Assembly (NCBI GenBank): GCA_011800805.1
Contig: MPNW01000312.1
Span: 43,330 to 107,329 of the forward strand
DNA from: Hirudo medicinalis
Lineage: Eukaryota > Annelida > Clitellata > Hirudinida > Hirudinidae
Direction: 5' to 3'
DNA: 64,000 nt
Below are positions 13,501 through 24,009 of the stretch, one piece after another; position 1 is the stretch's first letter; every line of letters starts with the position of its first letter. The notes beneath the pieces were generated by a model. That model saw only the letters and a list, made by a program, of their open reading frames with translations. It was not told the origin of the DNA and ran no database searches. The position numbers were made by a program, and so were the translations under genes.

Positions 13501-15638
13501 TACTGATCATAATATACTCTAATGAATTAAAAAAGCTTCCAACGTGAATATTTATTACATATTATAAGTTTTGATAACTAAATTACTAGTGTCCTTGATT
13601 TCCTTATATGTCTTTAGTGTGAAATTGTTTGCCACTAATCCACTATTAATATACTTTACTATTGTAATATTTATGCACACATAAAATTATTTACCCCTTA
13701 ACTCGACTGTTTTTAAAATCCTGGCTATACCACTGAATATATTATATATAGACATTTATACTAGGTAATATTACTTATATAACAAAATTCAGAGACAAAA
13801 TAAATGAATTAACCAGGGAGATCGGCAAGCTGCTTCAACTTGACATCATAAATATTAGTAACAAGATAGAATCGATGGGTAGATGTTAGAACAGTAACAC
13901 CCGTAGAACCAGTAGAAGTCGTGAATATTTTTCCATCAATTACTTTGACATCATTAGCATCCTGTCAAAAGTATTGTAAAAGCATTACAAATTATTGTTT
14001 CATTGGCACAAATAATTATGTCAAAATCATTGCTCCTCAAAACATGGAAAATTGTCTTCAGATTTCAAATCATAATAATTGCAGGCCATAGCAACACCAT
14101 GTTTTGGGAAAATTTATTAAACATATCATGTATCATAATCATACATAAATAATGGTGTATTTTCATGTGTTAATTAAATGTTCTGCATAGCAAAAAATAA
14201 GCAAAAATTCGAGAAAAGAGCTTGAAAAAATCTGCGAATCTCAAAAAAACTTGGGAAGTGAAACTTCAGTTAAACAGACGTAATGGGAGTTACCAATTTG
14301 CTAGTATGTGGTTATCAAATGTAATGGAAAAATTTATCGAGTTATACTTAGCATACATTTAATCAACTCTTCAGATATTCTTTCTTAGTGCTGGGTCAAA
14401 AAATCCTCTATTATTTGTCAAAATTTAATTTGACACATTTCAAAAATGTATCTTCCATTGTAGGGATCAATTTAAAAATATAACAACAATGTACATTATT
14501 GAATTCCAAACTTTAAATATCCTTCAATTGTAAGTGCCTCGAGGTTGAAAGTTATTAGATATATTGGTGAAATAAATTAAATATATTAGTGCATATTTAT
14601 AAGCAATAGACAACAATCATAAGCATTTTAAGAGCTAAACTCACTTTCCCCATGCTAAAACTGCCCATAAATTTTCCAAAAATATTATAAACAAGAACAT
14701 TGCCATCATCTTGCAAACATAGCAGTTCCTCTCTGTTTGACCAGCCCATTTTCAGAATTCGACCACTATTCCACTGTAGAAAAATAAATATTAGTTATTT
14801 TAGTCTATATAAATTATTATATCACCTTAAGAATACAATTGCAATTTGTGTATTTATTAATGTCTTAAATAAATATTATAAAACAAATTATCTTAAAAAT
14901 ATTTTTATAATTAAAGTTATAATATACTGTTATGAAGAGTGAGAAATGAGAGGCCAATGATAGATCAGTTTAAGATGACATGGTATTCCAAATATAATTT
15001 TTAGGCTTAATGCTGAGTCAATAAATTTGAATCATAACCACCAAAAATCCAATAATGTTGCTAAACTATTTAATTAGAACTCTTCACATTAATCTTTCAA
15101 AAGTAATTCAAAGAATTTATCATTTAAATGCCTTTTAACTCAAGTATTTAACTAAGTTTTTAACTATTTAGAAAAATCTTAATATTTGGAAAGCAGATCA
15201 AATGTCAGTTGCAATGATTAAATCTCAGAACATTCAAAACTTGCTACAATTTAATTATGGAGATGAAATGCAACACACTTGAATTGATCCTATTTCTTTC
15301 CCAGATGAAGAAAATATGCCAATTGAAAATCTACTGGTTTGAAGTGATTTCTTCATTAAAGCTAAAATAATATAAAGAATGAAAGTAAATAATTTAATCC
15401 ATTTAAATGAAATAGTCCTATTCCAAATATAATCTGTATTGATAACCTATAGGACCACCATATGAGGCTGCCGTAACAACGTAATTTGTCAGATCGACAG
15501 TCCAGTGCATGGGTGAAATCCTGACTTTTCTGTTCAAGGAATTGCAAACATACAAAGAATGCTTAAAATCATCAACTAAATATAATGCAATAAGTACCTA
15601 AAAAAGACATCACCTAGTAATTTCCAATCTCCAGCCAT
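1523..15638 (-). CDS. VPS16: VPS16, core subunit of HOPS and CORVET tethering complexes
   Basis: Minus-strand gene rebuilt from 23 exons (high to low): 15638-15598, 15529-15447, 15361-15279, 14773-14645, 13961-13814, 13255-13154, 12881-12799, 11404-11349, 11282-11208, 9349-9255, 9188-9112, 9040-8915, 8459-8332, 8075-7931, 6848-6714, 6654-6546, 6477-6380, 6316-6215, 6155-6072, 6010-5841, 2196-2100, 1839-1736, 1664-1523. Sum 2412 nt, 803 codons plus stop; human VPS16 is 839 aa. All introns are GT-AG and all phases close. The N-terminal half is the Vps16_N beta-propeller (start MAGDWKLLGDVFFR; SNREELLCLQDDGNVLVYN). The C-terminal half is the alpha-solenoid that binds VPS33A in the family (LTLEVLIDRLMMRK, STWACDK, LSKAIESGDSDL, HFEQLRKEFRISDKR). 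Known role: vesicle tethering at late endosomes and lysosomes. The donor at 13153 is the least certain junction; it was chosen on phase. Confidence 0.96.
2590..4110 (+). pseudogene. L2/CR1-like LINE fragment interrupted by a MITE
   Basis: Left part 2590-2794 reads in broken frames as the RT-tail motif of L2-like LINEs (HLGITFDSHLSFKEH-like). Right part 3661-4110 continues with the region that in these elements reads 'lDYCNsL...LQ..QN...LHWL', here as LWTIATL, KIKLLNNSS and MQLHWLSI across frameshifts. The two parts are consecutive in the family, so the 0.87 kb between them is an insertion. No open frame survives. Confidence 0.6.
2795..3660. mobile_element. Foldback/MITE-type element with 30-bp perfect inverted arms
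   Basis: Bases 2868-2897 and 3597-3626 are exact reverse complements over 30 bp. Outside the arms both ends carry degenerate copies of a GAAAATTCAT(C/T) motif pointing inward. The interior holds two head-to-tail related segments (about 2905-2985 and 3064-3165, sharing TCCCTGGACTTT and ATCGATTGAC). A third relative lies at 49745-49985. No coding potential is seen. Confidence 0.7.
4196..4758 (+). mobile_element. Solo LTR (copy 1) with TGTCAG...CTGACA ends
   Basis: Begins TGTCAGTGACATG and ends ACCTGACA, giving the short inverted ends usual for LTRs. The flanking 5-mers are AGGAG (left) and AGTAG (right), a possible degraded 5-bp target duplication. A TATA-like box (TATATATAAGG) lies near 4350. 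A second copy at 18502-21526 shares most of the sequence, including AGGCAGACGATAGTTGACAT and ATCCGATAGGAGAGTTTT. No internal retroviral-type coding region adjoins it, so it is a solo LTR. A SINE sits inside at 4382-4496. Confidence 0.75.
4382..4496 (+). mobile_element. tRNA-derived SINE inside the solo LTR, 12-bp TSD
   Basis: The head carries pol III box A-like (TGGTCTAATGG) and box B-like (GATTTGAATCCC) motifs, so it is a tRNA-derived SINE. The tail reads CTAATCATCTAGCTGTGCAA and ends in an ATTATTATTT-type tract. It is flanked by perfect 12-bp direct repeats GAGGCAGTAGAG at 4370-4381 and 4497-4508. Confidence 0.88.
5580..5755 (-). mobile_element. L2-tailed SINE copy
   Basis: Member of the family best seen at 46205-46435. 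On the plus strand it reads as tail first: GAGTGCCTTATGTA, GGATGTGAAGGC, ATCTACCA, TATATAGTGCCCTACCCGAG, then the body with GCTGGGTGCAAC and GCATGAACGCAACCCATTC. It lies in VPS16 intron 20. The copy is diverged and has small deletions. Confidence 0.75.
7030..7165 (-). mobile_element. L2-tailed SINE fragment
   Basis: Diverged fragment of the same family: plus strand shows TATATAGCACCATCTCCCAG, GGCGGTGCAAGCTGG and CAGGAATGCAACCC. The hairpin tail is missing. It lies in a VPS16 intron (6849-7930); the rest of that intron shows nothing I can name. Confidence 0.6.
9600..10920 (+). pseudogene. CR1/L2-like LINE fragment (ORF1 end, EN and RT pieces)
   Basis: Plus-strand remnants in VPS16 intron 9 (antisense to the gene). 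9840-9925 reads FMNHDLTHREAEAAYQKR, like the end of LINE ORF1. 10075-10200 reads LPHEHQAFRCD and GGGVALLAKM, endonuclease-like. 10550-10640 reads NFKKAFDSLSHQNLL, the RT palm aspartate motif. 10720-10800 reads ISQGSVLGPMLFLIYINDVV, RT block with GSVLGP. About 10820-10870 holds LLADYIKLYS, a degraded ADD box. Frameshifts and stops throughout. Confidence 0.75.
11870..12540 (+). pseudogene. LINE fragment upstream of RT
   Basis: Broken plus-strand frames read WEELKEHVRNLGLTESIR, EIF..., GRGKLEEHLRNTYIPQ and SPTLEEVRHVIRKARGRST. This matches the linker-plus-RT-start architecture of LINEs of the kind whose RT tail is seen on the minus strand at 39000-39775 (large charged linker, 'LEEHLR.TY', then 'P..EEV...I.KAR..SAPG'). 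Later pieces (EIMCAFANDIQI, about 12457-12492) resemble the RT 'FADD' area. Dead copy in VPS16 intron 7. Confidence 0.55.
12630..12745 (+). repeat. GGGCCGAAAC repeat, short copy
   Basis: Contains GGCCC near 12660 and GGGCCGAAACATTCGG near 12700, the conserved core of the family also at 33640-34190, 46760-47180 and 56650-56780. It includes a 13-base C run near 12664. A second partial start of the same unit (GGGACACTCTGATGATC) follows directly. Confidence 0.6.
13262..13813. other. VPS16 intron 5, no gene seen
   Basis: AT-rich intron. Around 13415-13470 there is a short piece (TCAAGGGGGAAACTTGTCCC, TTGTCAGTTTGCCCCTTG) that recurs in inverted form near 34348-34400, so it is probably a decayed repeat. 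Nothing else is supportable. Confidence 0.4.
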
Positions 15639-16929
15639 TTCACTGAACCTATTTATCAAACAATCTTTAATAAAATATTGTAGATATTGAATACATCCAT
15701 ATCACATGTCATTGGGCATTGAATGGAAGATTAAATTATACAAAATTTGTGTCTATGCTGTCTTTATAGAGTTTATAACTCCCTTTAAGTATTAACAAGG
15801 ACACAATTTATATTTGCAGAAATGATCCTCCATTTTTATTAAAGAATTATTAGGTAAAATACATCCGCGACATTGAAGAACTGGGAATTAATGTAGAATT
15901 TAATTCCCAACTAACGTTATTACAGTTTACAATTGTAACCAAATAAATGTGTCATAATTTAGAATGTCCCTGAATAGTTTGAAACTCGTGATTTATTACC
16001 TGACTTAACGGCGTTCTGACTAAGCTTTTGAACTAAAATTTGATTTTCGCATTGCAAGAGTCTATACCACAAATTAAACTTACCAGCAGCTGTAACATAA
16101 AAATGAGGAACCAAACCTCTTAGAGCAAACCAATGGCACTTTGAGAGGAGCAGCTGTGCTGTAAACATGTGATCAAAATATAGGGAGGTGCGCTATGCAG
16201 CACATAAAATTTAAAAGCAAATATTAATTTTAAAAGTGATTTATGCGCCTTGATCAAATACTTTAATATTAATAATTCAATGTTATAAAATTTTAGCAAT
16301 AGCATAATAAACAAATCATAAATAATAACAAATTGCTACACATCGCGAAAATGACTCTTTGCCCCTGATGATTTCCACACAATCATGAGGGAGGAGCTAT
16401 GTTTTGTCACATAAGTGATGTACCGCAGATAATATTTCATTTTATTTTTTTATACATGCAATATATTATATTAGTTTCAACCAAACGTGCTCGCTTAAAT
16501 TAGTAGACCATTAATAAACTATTTTCTATCAACGGATTTTTTTCTATTAGCTTTTCAAACGTGCAAGTCATTAGAACTTGAGGCTTACTGATCAGTTTCG
16601 ACAATTTCAGTCATCTTCAGAGCCTCATTTCCGAACTAATCATACTAAATTTAAACGAAGTAGAAGCAAGTGAAACAAAAAATTAAAGCACTTTAAATTG
16701 TAAGAAAGTACATTATTAGATGGTTAGAATTAAAAATATTTAATTCTGATAATTTGAGATAATAAGTACATGAATTAGTAATTATTTGTAAGTGTCCAAG
16801 CGGGTGCCTTTGTACGGCAGAAACGATATACATCAGTTTGTGATCAATCAGAGAGTATAGTTGCATCAGGTTGTATTTACAAATTTTCACAATTCTGAAG
16901 TATACATGATGTCAGTCTTGATGTGTATA
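15639..16929. other. Upstream of VPS16, no gene seen
   Basis: This stretch should hold the VPS16 promoter and 5' untranslated region (minus strand). It is AT-rich. I see no coding exon, RNA gene or convincing promoter box. Confidence 0.4.
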
Positions 16930-18115
16930 GCGGGGAACTATCATGCTATAAAATGATTGCATTATCCCTAAATTTGTCTCAATTGGAATTCAATACTGGT
17001 GTTTCGATATATTTTGATGAGTTGTGCTTCCCCCTCTAAGAAGACAAATTCAGATAAACCACATGAAATTCAGAAGAGGAAATGGCAGTCCAGACCATCA
17101 CTGAGCCATCCCCGAAATTTCTTTAAAAAAAAATTTTTTTGGGCTCTCTGACATATGCAAATAATATTTAAAGCCATCTGGTCCACCCAAATTCGATTTC
17201 TTTTCATCAGAAAAATAACAGCGTCCCAGTTCTCAGAATCCATCATCTCGTTTGTCCAGTTTAGTCATATCTTCTTGTGAGTCTCCGTTAGAAATAGGTT
17301 GTGCTGACGCTTAACAATCTTCAGAAAATAACTCCCCTGAAGGCACCAGGAATATCGTCGATCGACTTACCTCCAAATTTAACCTATTTTTTTAAGTCTC
17401 TTGTTGAGCTAGACCCATTGGAAGCTTCGCGGAGGACAACTCGTCTCTGAATTTCAGAATGTTTTTGAGGTCTTCCTGGAAATTGTTTATTCTATAACTT
17501 CCGTGATCATTCAAATAACGGCTCATAACCTTTCTAGAGCGATTGACCGTCTTAGAAATCTCTGAAATTGACAAACTCAAGTCTACAAAGGCCTTTATTT
17601 GTCCTTATTCAACAGCGTTTAAGTCTCTTTCCAGAACCCATCTATAATAACGTATACTATCAAAACTTTTATTACATAAGCACGTTGTGGAGAAGCCATT
17701 TATGTAGAGTCTTATTGTAATAGTCAGCCTATGTGAGCCCTGTAATAAAAATTATTTCATGGACAGGAAGAGACCCCATGCCCAGTGGTGAAAACTTCGA
17801 AAAACAATATCAAAGACATTTTTCGATGAAATCCCACTGAATTTCAAATTTTATTTCTAAATTTTGTTATGTATTAATTAATTACGACCTTTTGAATGAT
17901 ATTGTTGTACCAAAAATATTGTGGTATTTACAGGTAATACCACTCACTTGTTAATTGAATATTAGCTGAATAAATCCAACAATAAACTCGGCATCAATCA
18001 AGCCCGTCGTTTATTACAATATAAACGATATTTGGGTGAAAACTCAGTGTTAATTTAAAAGAACTGTAGACATTGTATGATTCTTAGACCTGGGCCAAAA
18101 TTATGCAATGCACTG
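16930..18115 (-). pseudogene. Tc1-like transposon, truncated at its 3' end
   Basis: Minus orientation. The 5' inverted terminus (CAGTGCATTGCATAATTTTG on minus) ends at 18115 next to TA at 18116-18117 and matches the termini of the Tc1 copy at 22499-24009. Near 17580-17520 it encodes an HTH start (LSISEISKTVNRSRKVMSRY) typical of Tc1 transposases, then frameshifts. Around 17110-16930 it encodes the catalytic-core neighbourhood (GSVMVW..., homologous to 23285-23450). No second terminus is found, so the 3' end is lost. Confidence 0.8.
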
Positions 18116-18174
18116 TACATACAATTACAATTCTTGCCTCCTAACACAATCGCACCGCACCGAGAACAACCACC

Positions 18175-18300
18175 CGCGTTGTTGTTGTTTATTAACGACC
18201 GTTACATAACCAGATGATTAGGACGGTGGTCCCGCAACGGGTTTCGAATCCATGCTGCCATCGTGAGAAGCGACGTCTACACGACGTGTTAACTATAGCC
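18175..18300 (-). mobile_element. tRNA-derived SINE copy
   Basis: On the minus strand it shows GGCAGCATGGATTCGAAACC (box B area), CCTAATCATCTGGTTATGTA and a poly-AAC tail (reads GTTGTTGTTG on plus). Same family as 4382-4496 and 43237-43361. Box A is degraded. Confidence 0.7.
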
Positions 18301-18501
18301 TCCACAAGAGCAGGCTTGTTTTTTTTTTCAAAGCGGGGTTCGGGTTCATTTAGAGGTTTGTTAACTAGCATGAACATTTATATGTATATTTGGATAAATA
18401 TTCCAGGTTAAGGTTAGGGTGATGAGTTAAGACTGATAATGTAAAACTATTTTCAATTATGCCTTGTGGAGTTCAATTTCTGCATAAAGAAGGAGAAACC
18501 C

Positions 18502-21500
18502 TGTCAGTGACATGACATTTATAAATTTTTGCTTTTATTCGCGGATGGATGTGTGTGCGTGATGGGGCTGTGCTATGTGCTTTAGTCGTCTGCGCGAGGC
18601 CGCGCGATGGTATGATTGGTTGTGTGTTTTGCATGTTAATGCGCGTGGCTGCCTTGGGTTGACTTTTTTTCGTAACCTAAACGAATAACTCATGAATAAT
18701 TAATATGAACGCTGAAACATGATTGGTCGAAGGGGGAAATGCCATTGTTGAGACGCAAGAGTAAAATGGTGAAATGTATTTGTAAAATTAAAATAAATCT
18801 ATAAACAAGTGTATATATCTTAAATATATAAAAAAAAGGGGTTCAAAGCATTTGACATTTAAAAATTTAATATACTTCATTTTTTACACATTAAATCGCG
18901 TTTAAAGGTTTTCATGATGGTTCATATTTTTTTCTATGATGCATAGATGTGAGTGTTGAGTTTTTATGACAATTGTAAAAAACCTTTACTTGGACTCTAT
19001 CTTTGGATATCTCGCGGTTTATGCTATAGTCGATGTTTTGTTATCGTGGTACGATTTGATCTTGTGGGACAATCAGAACTTAATTTTTCTATACTTTATT
19101 TCCATACAGCCCGTTGTTCGGTCTAAAGAGATCCACTTGTTTTCCTTAACGAAACTAAAGAAACTATTTTTTTCCAATTTATTTTAAGACAAAAAAAAGA
19201 CAAGAAAGTTTATTTTTTATTGTGGCTTCTGCCTAGTGGTTCCAAATGACTCACGGCCTCTTCCAGACAGTGTGGTGCNGCTTTCAGTTATTGCAATAAA
19301 GTTTTCATCTGTGCTTTCTTGACAACTTAGTGAAGCCACTATGGATTGCATTTCAGTGTTCAATGTCTCTACATGCTGTTTTATTGCTGGAAACTGAACT
19401 TCCACTGGACCATAAGCTTTGTGGGTAGTACAGCCTGAAAGCAAAACATTATATGCTGAAAATATGCTTATATTAATGTCAACTTCTGGAATTAGAATAA
19501 AGGTCAGTCATGTTTGCAAACATTGTCATAAATAATCAACTTTTGAATTTAAGTTTTGAAAGAATAATGTATGCAATAAAAACCTGTAGCATCAAGCTTT
19601 GTCTGGATTCCACCGCCGATCACCACCGACAATGTAATATTGAGTGTCGTAGTCATTTTGAAGATCATATTGATGAAGAAGGTAGGCAGTAGAGGGTGAG
19701 TACCCAGATTTGAATAAATCTTTAAACTTTTGACAAACAGATTCATCCACATCTCAATAGCTCAGTACTGTTGCTGAGCTAACAGAATGGTTGTGTTTGC
19801 CCCAGATGAGTATTCTTAGTGGGTAATCAGGCATGTGAGGGTCCTTGGATCTGAAGTTGCATAATTAGCATAAATTTAATAACTTTAATTTATAATATAT
19901 CATAAAGCTCATTTATTAAAACAAAAATTGCCCTTTTTTTTTTTACAAATACATCAGGACTCAATGTGAAAACTTTATGAAAACCAATGTTGAAATTCTG
20001 TGCAAAATTTAAATAATATTACATATTAAGCTAATAAATTACTAACTGGGTTCGATGTTTTTTCCCTGTCCCTGTTAGTTTGAGTGTCAACAACACCTCT
20101 ACAGGACAGTCCGTATCTTTTTTACCACTGTGCCTCGAGTTATGCTGGCAGTGATATAATTTCTACAAGAAAAGATCAGTCTGATGTGATTAGGTAATCT
20201 AAAACCAACACAGACCATATGAAGCCTGTCAGTGTATAGTCAGTATAAAATTTCAGTAAGCAGATCAACAGTGAGCTTTCATTTATCACCTACTATAAGT
20301 ATTGATGACAAAATACCACAAAAAATTGAGCAGTAAATATGCTCATAACATGTTATTTGGTTTTTTGACTGCGACCTGAATGAATTTACAATAACGGAAT
20401 GGCATGTCACTACTGAAAAACAGATTACAAATGTACGTATCAAAATCTGCATTCCACATACATTTTTTTGTCTGAATATTGTCAGTGAGTAGTCAAATAA
20501 TCAAGGATGTTGCAACAAATCAGAACAATAATCTTATATACTCATCTTGAACAAGTTTTTGGTTCCAAAACCTTTGCTAGGGAGTCTTTTTTACTCGTAA
20601 AGTAATAAGAGACAGATTTTCATAGCATTTGAGCCAGTCTAATGCCTGTTCTTCCGTCTGAAGATTGACATGCATCAACGCTTCCAATCTATGTTCGCTG
20701 TCATAGCATGAATCAATTAGGTACTTGACTCCAGGTGGTAGTCACCAGGTGGTAACACTCTGATGGAACGATAACGAAGAATACAACACTTCATACATTA
20801 AACTTAACCTCAGTTATTAATAAAATATTGCTAATGAAATGCTTCTCTTCTCGCTACTCTTGAAAAACCTTCAACTTTTCTGCTATGTTATCGTCGATTG
20901 GAGGGGTACAAAAGGAACAAGCAAAAACGTTCATTTCTTCGAAGTCATCAGCTCCACTCGACATCGCCATTTTCCCAAATAAATATACTACAACGCTGAG
21001 TTTTGCCGCGTCACCTCTTCGACCAATCATGTTTCAGCACTCTACTCTTGCGTCTCAACAATGGAATTTCCCCCTTCGACCAATCATGTTTCAGCGTTTT
21101 ATATTAATTATTCATGAGTTATTCGTTTAGGTTATGAAAAAAAAAGTCGCTGCCTGGGTGTATATATATAAACCGTCGCGCAGCAAGACAGCGGTAGTCC
21201 AAATCATCTTAGTCACGCAACGGATCAAATATTTTAATCAAATAAATAAATAAATAAAAATAGGCAGCGGAGTTGAGTCAGAGTTGAGAGAGTTGGAGAG
21301 AGCGAGTGTTATTGGTGTTGAGTGAGCGCGCAAAGGAGGCAGACGATAGTTGACATAGCGATAGTGTGGTGTGCGTCGTGTTTCTGTGTTCCTGTGTTTT
21401 TGTTGAGCTTGATTGCTTAATTTTGTTCCTTTGCTTTAAATATGTTTTTATTTCGATAATTGTGTTGATTTTCGATCAATATCGACTTACCAAGATAGAT

Positions 21501-21526
21501 ATCCGATAGGAGAGTTTTGAGGGAAG
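18502..21526 (+). mobile_element. LTR (copy 2), split by a MULE-like insertion
   Basis: Left part 18502-18660 begins TGTCAGTGACATGACATT like copy 1 and runs to TGGCTGCCTTGGG. Right part 21148-21526 resumes with GCTGCCTGGGTGTATATATA (TATA-like) and follows copy 1 to ATCCGATAGGAGAGTTTT. The terminal CTGACA is missing, so the 3' end is decayed or truncated. Inside, at about 21195-21275, is the tail of a SINE (AAATCATCTTAGTCACGCAA) at the same LTR position as in copy 1. Confidence 0.75.
18661..21147 (-). pseudogene. MULE-like DNA transposon with long TIRs, core deleted
   Basis: The ends are near-perfect inverted repeats of more than 110 bp: left GACTTTTTTTCGTAACC and onward, right its complement ending at 21147. 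They are flanked by a 9-11 bp duplication (GCTGCCT(T)GGG) of the LTR target. Minus-strand protein pieces in order: VKYLIDSCYDSEHRLEALM and EEQALDWLKCYENLS (about 20730-20590); a FLYWCH/FAR1-like zinc-binding stretch LYHCQHNSRHSG (about 20160); GKHNHSVSSATVLSY (about 19790); FKDLFKSGYSPSTA (about 19710); and a C-terminal tail ending GTTRQKPQ (stop at 19217). The segment expected to hold the DDE catalytic residues is absent, so the copy is non-autonomous. Assignment to MULE rests on TSD length, long TIRs and the zinc-binding domain. Confidence 0.7.
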
Positions 21527-22390
21527 AACGACCTTTTCTTCAGACATGTAGACAGAAGAGCAGGAAGTTATGCAGGATTTTGTAATAGGGGGATGCCAAC
21601 CAAGAGCCGGGTTGCATCCCCGTATGGATACAGCTTTCACCGGACATTGACACCTGTGTGTTAGGTTTTATTTTGCGTACAGGGAGTAGCCAGAATTTTA
21701 AAATCGGTCGAGATAGGGGTTAGCAAATTTTTGGTATATGTACATAAATATTGTAACAATAAAGTATGTTAAAGGTGGATTAGCGCAAACCATTAATTTC
21801 ACACAGGGGCAGATTTCATCTTCATTGCTGCTGGTGTTGATCTGGAATCAGGCAGTGACTGTGGTGCCGGATCAGCTTCCCGACTGGTGTGTCATCCTCA
21901 TCCTACTATATGAAATCTGTCAAAAAGCATGCAATATTCAGAGTCTTCGTAGTGAAGCTCCAATAGTCATATTTAGCTTTATGTCAGTGCCTGAGGCTCG
22001 AGCTCTCACAGCGCAAGAAGCTCGATCGCTCGCCCATCGCTCTGGCCTAACACGTGATCGCACTCCTACATCGCCTCTCAACTCTCATTGCTTCTCAGGA
22101 AATACTCAATCATATACCTCCTGTCGTTATCAAATACCCACAGCACGCTTAGGTGAAACAAGAAACTACAAAGTCTTTAATTCAGAACTGCTTAAGCAAC
22201 TTGTAACTTTGCCGATTAGCCTAAATTATAAATTATGTGTTTACTAGTTTCAACGTTTTACCTTGAAATACACTTCAAAGCAGTTCTGTAACAACTTTCA
22301 AATGTTTTAAAAATGTAGCTCGGTCCCATTACTTAACCAGTCTTAATCTCTAATAGATCGACAAAATTGTCGCTATCACTTGGCTGTTAC
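21527..22390. other. Unassigned sequence between LTR copy 2 and the hAT nest
   Basis: Contains a 169-codon open frame on the plus strand (21738-22247), less AT-rich in its middle. Its translation has no domain I recognise. A start-to-stop frame of this length can arise by chance in the GC-richer stretch 21960-22100. It could be the leader of the LTR element, but no primer-binding site or gag-like motif is visible. Not called as a gene. Confidence 0.3.
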
Positions 22391-22498
22391 CAGGGTTGTT
22401 AACAATATTCTACAAAAGTATTAGCAACACCAATACCAATATTTGGTTTTAAATGTATTGGTAAAATATTACATTTTGAAATGAGTATTGGTAAAATA

Positions 22499-24009
22499 CA
22501 GTGCTTTGCATAAATTTGGCCCAGGTTCAAGAATCACACAATTTGAACAGTTATCTATTAAATTACTGCTGATTTTTTACCCAACATAATTTATATTATT
22601 CACAAAATCGTATTTAATTAATATATAGTAAAATATAGCAGTAAAATTTGAATATTAGTGGAATTTCATCGATAAATGCCTTTGATGTTGTTTTTCGAGA
22701 TTTTCGCCGCTGAGCATGGGGTCTCTTCCTGTCTAGGAAATTATTTTTATTACAGGACTCACAAAAGCTGATTACTATAATAAGGCTCTATATAAATGGT
22801 TCCATTTCAAAAACTCACTTATGCAGTGCTCCCGCATGGTCTAATGGTTAAGACTTACGCCTCTCACTATGGCAGCGCGGATTCGATTCCCTGGAAACTA
22901 GTCCAGGAAGACCTCAAAAACTTTCTGAACATGAGAAACGAGTTGTCCTCCGCGAAGCTTCCAAGGGGTTTAGCTCAACAAGAGACTTAAAAAATAACTT
23001 AAATTTGGAGGTTAGTCGATGGACCATATTCAGATGCCTTCAGAGGAGTAGTTTCCTAAAGTTTGTTAAGTGTCAGCACCAACCACTTCTAACAAGAAGA
23101 TCTGACTAAACTGGGCAAAAGAGATGGTGAGTTCGGAAATGAACTGAGACTCCGTTATTTTTTCAGGTGAAAAGAAATTGGATTTTTGATTTTTTTGAAT
23201 TTGGATGGTCCAGATGGCTACAAATATTATTGGCACGATATCAGAGGGCCCCAAAAACATTTTTTATCAGAAATTTCAGACATGGCTCAGTGATGGTCTG
23301 GGCTGCCGTTTCCTCTCGTGGTTCATCTGAACTCGTCTTCTTGGAGGGGAAGCAGAACTCACTCAAATATGTTGAAACACTTGACCAGTATCTCTTTCCG
23401 CTGTGTGGCAAATTTGAAGACGATGCAGCCATTTTCAGCATGACAATGCCCCGCTTCACACATCAAGAATGACAAAAACTTTTCTCCAGGGAAGGAATTT
23501 GAAGGTTCTGAAGTGGTCAGCTCGCTCCCCAGACTTGAACCCCATTGAAAACGTGAGGGAACTGCTTGCTGGGGAGGTATACTCCAATGGGAAGCAATAT
23601 TTCAGTGTTCAGGAACTGAAAGATGCTTTGAATAAGGCCTGGAAGAAACTGGATGAAAAAAGCTTGAAACCTTTCCTGGTTTCATTAAAAATAGAGTTCA
23701 AGAGTTAATTATTAAGAAAGGAGATAAAAAACATTATTGACTTTCATATAAACAACAATTTAAAGATTTGATTTTAATAAATATGAAAATTTGTGCTCCC
23801 TAGTGTTTCTTGTTCCTAAACGTGATTTTGGGTATTTCCAGTTCTTCTCGGAATTCGCACGAAATATTTGTTTGAGTTCAATAAAATTGATTAGTATGTA
23901 AAGCAAAGGTGTCTCAGTACATTGTATGAAAAAATGGCCTATGAAAATTCTGTACACAAAAAGCTGTCGTCAAAAAAACGTAACTGGGCCAAATTTATGC
24001 AACGCACTG
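22499..24009 (+). pseudogene. Tc1-like transposon, full length but mutated
   Basis: Inverted ends CAGTGCTTTGCATAAATTTG (22499) and the complement ending GCAACGCACTG (24009), flanked by TA at 22497-22498 and 24010-24011. Transposase pieces on plus: RVVLREASKGFSSTRDLK (about 22937-22990, in a frame other than the longest open frame), HGSVMVWAAVSSRG (23281-23322) and WSARSPDLNPIENV (23512-23553), the DE(D) catalytic block. Frameshifts near 23470 and in the HTH region, plus loss of the N-terminal HTH start at the SINE insertion, make it non-functional. Confidence 0.9.
22826..22895 (+). mobile_element. SINE tRNA-like head inside the Tc1
   Basis: GTGCTCCCGCATGGTCTAAT (box A) and GGATTCGATTCCC (box B) are well conserved, making this the best-preserved tRNA-like head in the window. 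The usual SINE tail is missing, and about 200 bases of Tc1 present in the copy at 17500-17700 are absent here. Insertion plus deletion is the likely history. Confidence 0.8.

Noticed and set aside
16120..16314. Short minus-strand open frames upstream of VPS16 as extra exons
   Set aside because: No homology to VPS16, no phase-compatible splice sites, and VPS16 already has a fitting start (MAGDWKLLGDVFFR) at 15638.
22826..22895. Functional tRNA gene
   Set aside because: Box A and box B are good, but the sequence shows no closed acceptor stem and the same unit recurs as SINE copies with tails and target duplications.
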